DNA of 64,000 nt, from NCBI RefSeq assembly GCF_022539665.2, contig NC_081338.1:4339679-4403678 (forward strand), read 5' to 3'. This DNA is from Daphnia carinata (taxonomy: Eukaryota > Arthropoda > Branchiopoda > Diplostraca > Daphniidae). The notes under the pieces were generated by a model, which ran no database searches, had not been told where the DNA came from, and saw only the letters and a program-made list of their open reading frames with translations. How positions within the stretch are numbered: the first letter of the stretch is position 1; each line of letters begins with the position of its first letter. The position numbers and the translations under genes are program-made. This document shows, one piece after another, positions 49,561 through 61,512 of this stretch.

Positions 49561-50351
49561 ATCAGTGAGGATTTTCCGACGAGTCTTCTAAACAAAACAA
49601 AAGGAAAAAAAAAAAATCTCTATATATATATATATGGCAAATGCATTCTACTAAAACAAATAGATGCAAATGTTAAACGATTAAGAGGAACGACTTTGTA
49701 AAAAGCACCTTGGAAAAGAAAAAAAATATATATCTAAAATTTATTTTGTTATTATTTTCATTTTTTTTTTTTTTTTTGAAACGCGTCCAACAACTGTGAA
49801 CGAAGAAACAAAAAAAAAAATACGTTTGCGGCAGTTCGGGAAGGCCCCGGAGGTGATAGAAGGCAACAGATATACACAAGAAGAGGCGTGTTTTCTTTTC
49901 TGCCTCTTTTATTTATTTTATTTGGTGTTCTTTTTCTCGTGTTGTGAGATCTTCCATACAGGCTGCTGCCGCCGCGCGGGGCCCGAAATTTAACTGAGAG
50001 AACACAACACACACACACAAAAAATGGATGCTGTATAGTTATATAGCGCTACAGTGGTACGAGTCACTAGCACACTGCCTTGCGCTGCGGCTTCATGCGG
50101 GCCTCTACTTGTTCCATTCTGATCAGTTCGTTGTTTGTTGGCGGCCAGAATGGCCGCTTGTTATATTGACTCTACTTTCTTTCGTCTTCGTCATCAAACA
50201 TCATCAATTCGTCTGCTTCGGGTGAAGTGATTTTTAGATTCAAAAAAGTGGCCCCCTAAAGTCCCATCGTGACCATTAGACAATTCAAAGTTAAAAACTA
50301 AAATCGCAAAGACGCATTGAGACTATTAAAAAAAAAAAAAACGTTTTGAAA
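49561..50351. other. Spacer before the FRAS1/FREM-type gene
   Basis: Contains a short TA repeat (about 49620-49635) and A/T runs. It should include the promoter and 5' UTR of the gene starting at 50352; no TATA box is convincing. Confidence 0.4.
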
Positions 50352-53300
50352 ATGCGTTGTACAGTGCCCTGTTCGATGGTTGTCGTCCTGTCTTTCCTCT
50401 TAATTATCGGCGCATATTGTAAAGCAGGTAAACGAAAAATGAATTGTTTTTTTTTTTTCTTGTCCATTTTCTTTGGGCAAAATGTTGCACGCGGAGGAGG
50501 GCATAGATAAAAGCAATCAGTGGTACACACACGTATCGTGGCTTTTCAAAACACAGTCACGTAGCGCACAAAGGGGCATTTGAACGCGTAGAAAGTGAGG
50601 AGGCCGTGAACGCCGCCTAAGTATTATTATTACGTTTTTTGAACGAAACGCGGCGGGCCGCACCTCCACTTATTTTTAGGGGGGAGGTGGGAGGTTGGCC
50701 AAAAAAAAAGGGGGGGAAGACATAGAGATAGGAGCTCCGCGTATCCATTCACCAATTTGATGTATCGAAACGGACGTGCGGCTGCGCAATTGGAATACCA
50801 AAATACAAAGGCTATTTCCTTTTTCTTTTTTTTTTTTTTTGAAATTCCCGCCATTTCTAACTACACGATAGCCTAGAATCTCAACTGGTAGGTCTCGTGA
50901 GTTGTTTCATTTGATTTCATCCCTGCCACCCGAAAAAATCTAATTTTAGCGACGAGTCGAAAAAAAAAAAGAGACGAAAGAAAATGTTCCAAAAAAAAAA
51001 AGGGGGGGGGGGAATAACATGCGGCGACAGATGAAGCTGTCTTCCTTCACACTCTTTTATGTACCTCGCACGGCGATTTCTTATTCCCCCATCACCAATC
51101 GTACCTGAATTATGCTATACATTTGCACCCCACTAATGGACAGAGATGCAAATTAGGAATCTGGGGGCCATTAACACCCGTCCTTTCAGAAAAAAAAAAA
51201 AAAGAGACACGAAAAACCAATTTCCCCTCTTTCGACTTGTACGAACAGAAAAAAGATGTGTCTATGGTACATATTGGCCCAACCCCATTTTGGTGGTAGT
51301 GCGCCGTGGTGATGAATGGGTCAATGAAGTTTCGCCTCTTCGCTGATTCTCTATGCGCGCCCAACAACCGAAAACATTTGCCAAGAAGGTCACGACGATG
51401 CAGAGCCAAAAAAAAAAAAATATTTCGAACCCGAGTGCGTCCTTTTTTTACTACCCGTCTAGTAGTAGGCTCTTACAACACACACACACACTAGTGGGAT
51501 ACATACGACTCATTAAAAAAATCTTAAGGATGCTGGAAATAACATATACTAGTTCGAACTATTATTACTAGACTGCATAACGCACACAGTTTTTTTTCGG
51601 GAGGGGAATATATAATATTCATTTCAGGACAGCCGTTGATGAGTCAGCCGCGTTTCACTTTGTCGGCTCGTTAACTCGTTTTCTTTTAAATATGAGGAAG
51701 GAGAGTTTTTCGCATTTCGCTTCGGTTTGTGTGTCTTTTTTTTTTTTTTTTTTTTGTTGCTACGAAAACAAATTTAGTTGCGCAATCTTCGCAACAACAA
51801 CATCATCCGTCATCATACGATGATGGGAATTCCTTGCATTTACTCAGTTTTCTGATAGCTCTCAATCTTTCAGCGTATAATTGAGGGAGCGGCAAATTTG
51901 CAGCTGCGGGGGCAAAAAGAGTTGGCAACAATTGGCGCAAAACAAAACAAAAAATGAGAGAATTGTAGTAAATGGTAATAAGGACGTGTGTGCAAGTACG
52001 GTTGGCTATATCAATCGAAATAGGAGTGGAGAGATGTTGTTTTTTGCCTACTCGACCTTGACAGCAAGCAGAAGAGAAAAAAAAAATGATTAAAATAAAA
52101 TGCCCGACGCCGCTGACCGACGCCGCTATCTTCCTCATCTCTTGCCATGTTTGATGATGGAGCGGCCAGAGGGGGCACTACTCTCTCTCCATGTTTTTTT
52201 CTACAAATATATACCCGGCCTCTACAAAGCTAGATATACTATACACATTTTTGTGTGTGTGAATGTATGAATACAATAATAATAGCTGGGTTCTGATCAA
52301 TGAATATGCGAATGTTGAAGAACGTGCAGCTGGCTGCTCCCCCACAAAACGGGGAAAAAAAAAAGTTGGCAAAAAAAAAGAAGAAAATGTTTGGCATGAA
52401 TGAACGGACATTGGAAGGGGCCGTCTCTCTCATTTGAATATTCCAATCGTGTGAATAAAACCCAAACCGGCTAAAAAAGAAAACACAAATCTACGATGTC
52501 GCCTGCCTTCCGTTTTTTTTTTAAACCTATACGACCTCTAAAAAAAAAAAAAAAAAACTCAGGTAACCCTAATCGATCATCAGCTGTAAAAAGACGCAAT
52601 AAAAAAATGGGGGCCAGGACGCAAGTTGTCGTCAAAATAAAGAAACATCTTACCGTGCCCATTTTGTAGATTTTGTGTGTTTATGCGAAACTCCCTGGTC
52701 TATGCGCCTGTTCAACTCGCTTCCGGTTATGACGTCAGAAACAGTCCGTGGGCATGGGTTCGCATAAGAATCCGTCGCGGAAGGCCCACGTTTCCTCTTC
52801 CGGTTTTCTGAACATGCCCTGCAAAAAAATCACAAAAAGAAATTGATATTTAAAAACAAATGTTAAAAAAAAAATAAATAAAAGATTTAAATTGACAAAC
52901 GTGGGGATTCAAGGAAAGGGGATATTCCAAAATGTTGGAACGCATCCAGCATCGAAATTCCAAATATCCTGAAAGGGATCGGGGCATTTGAGTGTCACAA
53001 AATTCCCCCCCCCCTTCAAAAAAAAAAAAAAAAAAGAAACAAGAACTTGGGGACAAGAGGATTCAAGTCAAACTATTTGCCGACAATAATTTCAAGGTAA
53101 AAAACGTGGAATGAAGATATTCAACGAGTGAAAAGGGAAAAGCCTGGGATGAGCTGTCGCAAAACTTTGTGCTGAGACCATCAACTAAATGAGCAGACGT
53201 CCCACTCACGCGCGGCCGTGGCAAGTATAGCTCCACACTACTTCTTACTAGGAATGTTGACTCAGCATCAGCAGCCGGGCACTGCTACATAGCTGATGTC

Positions 53301-56300
53301 TCTTTCTCTCACAAGACGTGCTGGATATTTGTGTGAGCGAGGTCGTGTAATTTACGTCCGACTTCATTACACAAGTGTTTCAACCCCTCCGCCTACACAC
53401 CTCACTATCCGCGCTGTCTTAACGATGCCAACAACCACACACACACAAGAACATTTCAACAAAGTCTATTTGGTTTCGCTTTCATTTGAAAAAGTAAGAC
53501 ACTCTTGTGAAAAAAAAAAAAAAAAAAGAGGATCTTGGCCTGACATGTGATGGCGTGTCTAACACGCACTCACAATCAGGAACAACGTCTTTCTTTTTTG
53601 TCTCCCCCTGTTTGTTTGGTGTCTCGAGAGCACTCAAAACAAAAGAGCTAGTTTATGCAATCAGTAAATAAATCTTACTTCTTTTTTTTTTAAGAGAAGA
53701 GCTATAAATCGGTTGTAGTGCAGCGCTCAAGGCAAATTGTTGGGTAACGCTGCACACGTAGACGCTACATGTGTACACAGGGCAAGCGTGTTTGTACATG
53801 TAGATAAATCTGCGGGGGGGCATGGAAGATTGGTGACCTATGCATATTTTTGTTTTTGTTTGTGTGCATTTTCAACTGATGTAAAAACCAGTTTTTTTTG
53901 GGGGGGTGTATTAAAAACTTACGCATAATAGATTCCAGCAGTTGTCCAGAAGGCTGCATCTGCGCTGATGTTTCGGCCAGCAATGGAAAGCTGGAATGCC
54001 GGCGCTGTCGTCCTGGATATCACCAGTCAAAAACAGGTATATGCCCCATAACGTCCACAATCGATCTCTATCTAGTCTGCACATCATAATTGCACGCATG
54101 AAAAGGAAAAAAAAAAAAACAAAGAAAAAATTTGAATTTCTTTTGGCAAGTCACGAAAATGAAAACAAACATACCTTTTGGCGGATTTTGTAGATAAAGG
54201 ACGGCCAAAATGCAGTCAGCAGGAGGTCCAATTCCAGCAAGATGGACCACTCATGTCGATACCGTCTGTTCGAGAAGGTTTTTCGTTTTTTTTTCATTGC
54301 ATTTCGTTCCATTGTTTGTAAATTTCGTTTTAAAAAATCATTTAAAAAAAAAAGGTGATGTGGTAACAATATCTGAACGTTACTTTGTCGTCCTCGATGC
54401 GGCTGTTGACAAGGAGACGGTCGAGTACATTCTAGCCCGCCCAACTCAAATGGGCTCCATTCTGCTGTCCGGCAAAGTCCTCCAAATAGGCGACACCATC
54501 ACCCGAAATGTAAATGACGCATGAATCATATGATTTCCTCCTGTTTAAAATTATAACGTTGTCAAAAAATGAATTAGGACGTGATCCAAGGTAGATTGAG
54601 CTTCAGAGCAGACAAGGAAGTGGGCTGGTTACCTGCTCAGGATCGCCTCTTCTGGAACGTTTCGGCTGCAAAACGGGACGACATGGACGAGAAAAATGGC
54701 AGAGGACGGAATGTTTTGGTGAACGGTAGAGTGTTGGATTCGAGTGGGAAAGTTCTCAGACGGACTGAGGATACAATAAAACGGGCCAGAGATGAGAACG
54801 GAGCTGGTGGATTAGCTCCACTTCCGAGGGTTCCTCTTCGACCCGAATCGCTTATGATCGCTATTGAACCGAGAGACAATCAATCGCCGGATGTCGTGGT
54901 TCACGGTGAAGTGAATGTCGATGAAGGAGCCACTGAAATTCTTTCTCCAGACATCATCTCCGTCAACGACAGTGACACGCGTCCGGTTGACCTGGTCGTG
55001 GTAATCAACGATGGACCGAAACACGGTTACCTGGAGGTCAGGGATAGATCAGGTGAGAAGTTTTTGTTTGTTAATTTTTGAAATCAAGTATTAAATCATT
55101 GGAAAAACCTACACAAGATGAGCTGTTGCTACTTTTTGCCATTGAAGGGGGGGGGGGGGGGGGGGGCATTGATAGTACAGAAAATAAGGAAGGAAGGTCA
55201 ATTGTTGTTGTGAGCTGAATGCCAAGAGGGAATGTTTCTTTTGACAGCTGGGGGTGTCCCTTTATAATGGAGTGTGTGGAGACAATTCAGCCACCTTCCA
55301 TGCCAGTTCTAAAAGCCTTGAGATATGGAGGCTGGCACATAGCAGCATTGACCGTGCATAATTACAAGGTACAAGTATATCTATAGGGATAAATCTGACT
55401 TACTGTTTCGGGATGCTGCAGTGTCTTTATGGGTAGCCTGTGTACCACAAGATGATGAATGGGCATTTGTGGGCCCAACCCTCTTGTGTTCTGTAACAAA
55501 AAATACATACACACACAGCACACACATCAAAAAAGAAAGAAAATAGTAATGAATGACTGAGGGATTTCATGGGTCGTTCGACCATGACGAGTGTATGTAT
55601 TAATACATACCACAAGGCGGCTGATGTGATCTCCTTGCAGCTCGAGATGATGATGAGATTTTCACGTGATTGAAAACGAGATAAATTATAGAGTGATCAG
55701 ACGCTGTTGCTGTGTATCGCAGCCTTCGTACTAAGTTTTACATCATCATCAAGTCGGAAAAAAAGGGTTTCAGGGCATCTCAAGACATTGATGATGAAGT
55801 CACTTTTTCATGCGAACAGCCCCTAGGAGTTGGTGCGCACATTTCGAGTACAGGGAAGTGATTAAAAAAAAGGGCGCCAAGTTATATTTCACGTGTCAGT
55901 TCTCCATAATCAATTAAGAGGTTTTTCGGCCATCATGAGTGTTGCCAAATCGTTTTGATTTTACGAATTAAATTTATTGTTTTCTTATCCTCACTTTTTT
56001 TTCTTTGAAATTAAATTAAATTAAAATTTTTTATTTCATTTATCATGGAAATAAACCAACAGGACAAAGGAAGGTGGTGACTGAATTTCCACTGTCAGCT
56101 TTGTTGGAGGAACAACTGAGCTACGTCCAGAACGGTAGGCATCTCTCAATAAGCTTTAGGATATATCTCTCTAAATGTGATTGCGATTGTTATCATTGAC
56201 ACTCTGTTTTTTCTTTACTTTATTCGAAATTGGTCAATTGTTGTCTGACTGCCATCGAAACCGGGAAATGAATTGCTTTGGCTTTTGTTTGCTTGAAAAA

Positions 56301-59300
56301 TATAGACTACAAAGGTAGTGAACCTCGCCAAGACTCGTTTCGATTTCACGTTCGAGACACGTCAGGCAACCGATCGCCCCCAGCTCAACTAGATATTATC
56401 ATAGAGGTAAAAAAAAAACTAAAAAAGGAAAAACGAATATTGCTTTTTGTCCATTTGAACTAAAAACTCTGGTCATCTATCTCAATTGTCATTGAATATG
56501 TCAAACAGAATGTGAACGACGAACCTCCACAAATCACGACGCGTCCATTGTTGCTGTCGATGGGCCAAGATCGTGTTGTCCTAACTGGAGATCATTTCGA
56601 CATTCAAGATCAAGATAGTGACCCGTCTGATTTACAGGTCACGTTAGTTGCTCAACCGACAAACGGTCGATTGCAACGTTTCGATCCGTTGGCCAACAGT
56701 GACCGAACGTTGCAAGATGGCGAAACGTTTGACTATCAAGAACTGTTGGATGGAAACATTGCTTTTATCTCATCTGCCGAAGAATCACAGATCGTCTTTC
56801 AGGTGAGTGATGGCGATTCACCCAGCCAAGAAGTGACACTGCGTTACATCAACAAACAACAAGATGAAGAACTGTTCGGTCGAAGTGGAACAGCCACTCC
56901 TTGCATGATGGAATTCAACACGACCGAGTGGAAAGCCTTTGAAAGTTCTGGTATCGCCCCTATATCTGTGGTGCGCACCGGGGACTTGTCCATCACGTGC
57001 TCTGTCATCTGTTCAACTGAAGCCCAGTCAGCTGATGATTCAAAGGATTTTGAATCTCGACCTATGGCTGAATCTTCTCGAGTTTTCTTCCTTCGTGGGG
57101 TCACCATCATTTACTGTCCAGTTCAATTGAAAGACGATCATTTCTACGAAGGAGATGAAACGTTCTTAGCTCGATTGAGTCACCCCCAGGTGGAACAATT
57201 AGACACTAATGACCAGCAATCGCTTGCTGATCAACCAAACAAGATGGCTTCTTCATCCGCCGAGATTGGTTCACGCAGTCAATTGGCCGTTCGCATCCAA
57301 GATGATGAAGATGTCACACGAGTTCAATTCAATCAGTCCGTCTATCGTCCCAGCACGTCGCCAGGCGGTGAGTCAGTTACGTTGCACGTCGAAAGGACAG
57401 GCGATTTGCGATTTGCATCCAAAGCCTTTATCAGCAACGTGGACGGTAGCGCCAAGGAAGGCCGTGATTACGTCCTCAAAAGCCGTCAGAGCCTGGACTT
57501 TGCCCCAGGCGAACAATGGAGTTCATTAACGATCACCATTTTGCAGACAAGCAACAAAAATACGTGGCCTAGAAGTTTCCAAATCGTTCTCAATTCTGAG
57601 GACAGCATTAACGCTCAACTGGGCGCCAGCAAAACGTCAGCTACCATCTTAATACCCCCGGCAGTGACTTCCGGTCCGGCTCTTTTACCAGCCGAGCCCA
57701 TCGTTGTTTCTCTTATGGATTACGGTATGAAAAACGGTAGTTATGTTGTTTATTTGTTTGAAAGAGAGAGTTAAAAGTTTTTTTTTTTTTTTTTGGGGGG
57801 GGGGGGGGGGGGGACCACCAACAGATCGTCTCGGTGCGGATCTTGACAAAAGGCCAACATCTGTTCCGGCTGGGTATCCGGTGGTGTGCGTCACACCTTG
57901 CGACCCCAAATATCCGCTGTACAACATTAGTACCCAAAGGCTGTGTCGTAGTATGGCTATTGATGTCTCCAAGATTCGCTTTTCATGGGAGATTTCGCCA
58001 CCACTAAGCACCAGCAAAGAGTCATTAGGTGTGTAGCTCTCCTTTTATTGTTTTAAAATTATAAATGTAGATGTAAAACTCTTCATTAAGACATCCTTTT
58101 TGACGGGCTTTATCACATTGATGTCGGCTTCCTAATTTACATGTTGACGTAACATTTGCATGTTTCGTAACCGGCTGTGAAAAAAGGGGGCGAGTGATTT
58201 AATAAAATCCAGCCGAATCATTGTGACTGGCAGCATTTTTATTTTGCTGACAAAAAATGAAGTAGGTCACAATCGGCTGGAGAAAACTCTTTCATGCACA
58301 TCTCCCTTTTATTTTTCGCTATTTTGATCGTGCGTCATTTGTTCCAGGTGAAACGACAACAGGTCCGTTTTACCGACTGAGTGAACCGACGGCCTTCAGT
58401 GGCGTGGAAGATCGGGTGCTGGACGCCGTGTTCTTTCGTCACGACTTCAGGGTTCGTTGCGTAGCGCAACCTGTCCGTTTAGATCCGGGAATGATGGTCG
58501 GACCGGCATCTAAAAGTCGTCCAGTCACCGTTTCAGGCCAGTCCGGTCTTTGCCCACCTTTCTCCCCTAGCAGTATCTCGTTTGACGATGCCACAACGGA
58601 CGTGATGGTAGCCGGACAACAACCCTTCTCCGCCTCGCTGTCTTACATCAATGCAAGCGATGCCCAGCACCCGGACACGATGCGCATTCAAGTCGTTGTG
58701 CCTCATTCCGACGGATTGATACCCATTCTTTCCACACAGCCCCTTCACGGCATCCGGCACATCATGAACGAGCCTGCCTATCGTTCCCATCACCGATGTT
58801 CCAATCTCCATCCGTCGATGGGCTTCCTGGACGGAGGTGAAAACGAGAACTCGACGTCAACGAAATTGCCTTTTGAATTCTCGAAAAACATCCGGCAAGA
58901 ATCGGCTGTCCGCCTCTATCGCCATCTGGATTCGACCGGATGTCTGTGGCATTTCGAAGCTTGGTACAGCATGACCGAACTGATCCAGCTGTGCGGCGGT
59001 CAAGTCACATCCAATTTTCAGGTTTTTGCAAAAACAAAAAAATCTCAAATTAAAAGGATGTCATTTTCATTTTGAAATTCCAACAGACGATGAATCGAGG
59101 ACAGGTGCAAGTCACTGTCAGGGTGCCTTTGTACGTGACGCTCATCGGCGCATCGACGGGCAGCCATCAGAGCTGGACCAGTGTCGAACACCAAACAGAA
59201 ATGGAATTTTCATTCTCCTACGCCTCAGTTCTTCTGGGCCAGCGTGGAGTGACGGAATCCAAGCTGGCCTTGGCCGTCCAGCCACACGTGACGCGAGTCC

Positions 59301-61129
59301 GGACTGATCCGAACAACGGCCGTTTAGTGGTCGAATTTCAAACAGAGACTCGATTCACCGGACGCTATCTTGAGGCTGGAAGTCGATTATTAAGCCCGAC
59401 ACATCATCATTTCGTGGCTGGACAATTGCTGGGCTTCGACCTGGAACTGATGTGGAATCAAATCTACCCAACCGGAGCAACGTTCCAGAAATGGAGGGCT
59501 GTGTCAAATTACACGCTGCAAGACTACACGGGCAACTACACGCTGGTCCTGGCTCCTTGCCCAGCGTCCCCCGATCAACCGCAACAGACTCAGCCCAACA
59601 AATTCGGCCGTCTGGTCAACAAGAAAGAAGACTGTCAAACAGCTGATGCCTTTAACGTCACTCTACCCATTCATTACCAGCAGCCATTCCGACCGGAACC
59701 TGTCCACTACTCTCTAGAGTGAGTCCCTTTCTCTAATACCATGTCCTTCTAAAAATCCTATAGTATTTTGGCATGGTGGTCAAACTTTAACTGCCCCTTG
59801 ATTGTTTCAAGGCGTTTTTGCGGTTTTACCCATTTCAGTTTGTGCAATCATCGTGAATGGCTATCTAATTAGTGATTAATGATCGTACAGGACCACGTTC
59901 CAGTTGACTAATGACGTCCGAGCGTTCCTCAGAAAACCGCGCAGCATCAACGATATCAAAGTAATTACAAGTTAAACCCATTTTCGGGATGCATATATTG
60001 ATGATGTCGTGATTGCACACGAAAAAAAAACACAGGATGCCGAGTTTGAAGGTTCGTTCCACAATGGAGAACGGGTCTACGGTCGAGTCCTTTGGCATCC
60101 GAGTAACGAGCTGTCGCCCGGTTACCGACTTTGGATTGAGAAACTGTACTTGTGCGCCGGCCGTGACGGCTACGTTCCACTTTTCGAGCCCAACGCTGAA
60201 CGGCCTCAGTTCGGTTGCCTGGAGAACTCACAGCGACTGAAATATCGTCTACTTTTACTGGTTTGTTTTTAAAAACGATCTCGTGCTGTTTATATTTGAA
60301 TGAAATGTTTTGTAACAGGATCGTGAGGACCCCTACGGAAGTGACAAGGCCGTTCAGGGTCTGTCACTCGATGCCAAATTTGCCAGTCAAGTGGATCAAC
60401 TCCGCACGGGAATGGCCCATTTGCCTAACATGGACGGCTTCGTTTTCAGCGTCGATCCGCTGTTCCAGTTAGAGCCTGGCATTCGTTGGTTTCTCCAGGT
60501 AAAAAAACAAGCCAAATTTGCATGTCAATCACACAGTTTAAAAAATAATTGACGATGAGCTACTTAAAAATCCCGGCGATAGGGAAGGCACTGGCCTAGT
60601 TTGATTAACATCTCGTTTTCCCTGACCCCCTTCCTTCGGGACCTTTCACCATTATAAAAATTTAATTTGAAACAATTCAATTGGGATTCATTAGGTTTCG
60701 TATTCGGTGCAACCGGTGACTGGAAGCGGCTCGATGTTTCGATGGAAGCGACAGGAAGCCGGAAGCCAACAAACTCGTCGGGGTACCAACATGCGTTTTC
60801 TCCCGCTGGATTGGCCTGGGTCCGGCGATTCACGCAACTCCAGCGGCAGCCACGACGGCGATCAAACGCCGGCCGTTTTAGCTTCGACGCTGCTGTTGAG
60901 TGCCGGCCTCTTGGTTATTCTAGTCATGGCCGTTTTGATCGTATTCTCCGTGTATTACCGACCGACACAACACAAAAACAAGGACAGTAGCGATCAAAAG
61001 AGCTCCGGTGTAGGAGCGAGTTCGGCGCAGGACGATGAGGAAGACAATGAAGCGACTCCGATGAAAGCTCTCAATAACAACGGACGGATGGCCAGCACTT
61101 CTGCATCCGTCAAAATAACCCTGGTTTAA
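50352..61129 (+). CDS. FRAS1/FREM-family extracellular matrix protein, short form
   Basis: Fourteen exons (50352-50427, 53932-54036, 54355-54509, 54578-55052, 56063-56134, 56306-56406, 56509-57724, 57825-58028, 58348-59021, 59087-59718, 59891-59960, 60036-60260, 60319-60498, 60695-61129) join to 1539 residues, far below the 3000-4000 of vertebrate relatives. A signal peptide (MRCTVPCSMVVVLSFLLI) is followed by a Cys-rich module (CPEGCICADV..CRRC) and CSPG-type repeats (about 60-460; NVNDEPPQI). Two Calx-beta domains follow (about 465-715; EGDETFLARLSHP, EGRDYVLKS). Then comes the conserved pre-membrane region (GYPVVCVTPCDPKYP, CSNLHPSMGF, GADGYVP-like RDGYVPLFEP). A single membrane helix lies near 1455-1482. 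The tail ends KITLV, a class I PDZ ligand. The family links basement membrane to epithelium. The link of exon 1 across a 3.5-kb intron rests on phase and the signal peptide. Confidence 0.88.
50428..53931. other. First intron of the FRAS1/FREM-type gene
   Basis: Low-complexity DNA with many homopolymer runs (A, T, G, C tracts) and CA repeats. No exon in frame was found. A first intron of this size among short ones often carries regulatory sequence, which is inference here. Confidence 0.5.
55053..56062. other. Fourth intron of the FRAS1/FREM-type gene, with a 20-base G run
   Basis: The run of G at 55147-55166 is the longest in the window; another run of about 18 G at 57796-57813 lies in a later intron. 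No exon recognised inside. Confidence 0.6.
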
Positions 61130-61512
61130 GGAAAAGCCACAACACACACGCACAACACGACGTACACACACATACACACACAACAGACGTACATTTATAT
61201 ATATATATATATATATACTGTATACTACCATGAGAAAATGTTAATCCCCCGCCTTCCAATTTTAATTTGAAGAACATCACAGCAGGCACATTGTCTTATT
61301 ATGAACGCGCTTATTTGTTTGCCCTTGGTGTGTAAGAAAACGTTTTTCTTTTGTTTTTTTAAACATCATATCCATCCTCCCACCTGATGACACACGCACC
61401 TTATTGCACCATAACGATTTAATACGATTGTAAAAAAAAAAAATTCTAAAAAAAAAATTAAAATCGATAATACAAAACCAATGGATTTCGTTTTGTTCCA
61501 GTTGACACACAC
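61130..61512. other. Convergent 3' UTR region with CA and TA repeats
   Basis: Irregular CA repeats (61139-61185) and a TA run (61195-61217) directly follow the FRAS1/FREM stop. AT-rich tracts lead to the 3' end of SLC22 copy 2. Confidence 0.6.

Noticed and set aside
56844-57529. Overlapping open frames inside the large FRAS1/FREM exon
   Set aside because: They are alternative-frame shadows of the 1216-nt coding exon with conserved Calx-beta motifs.
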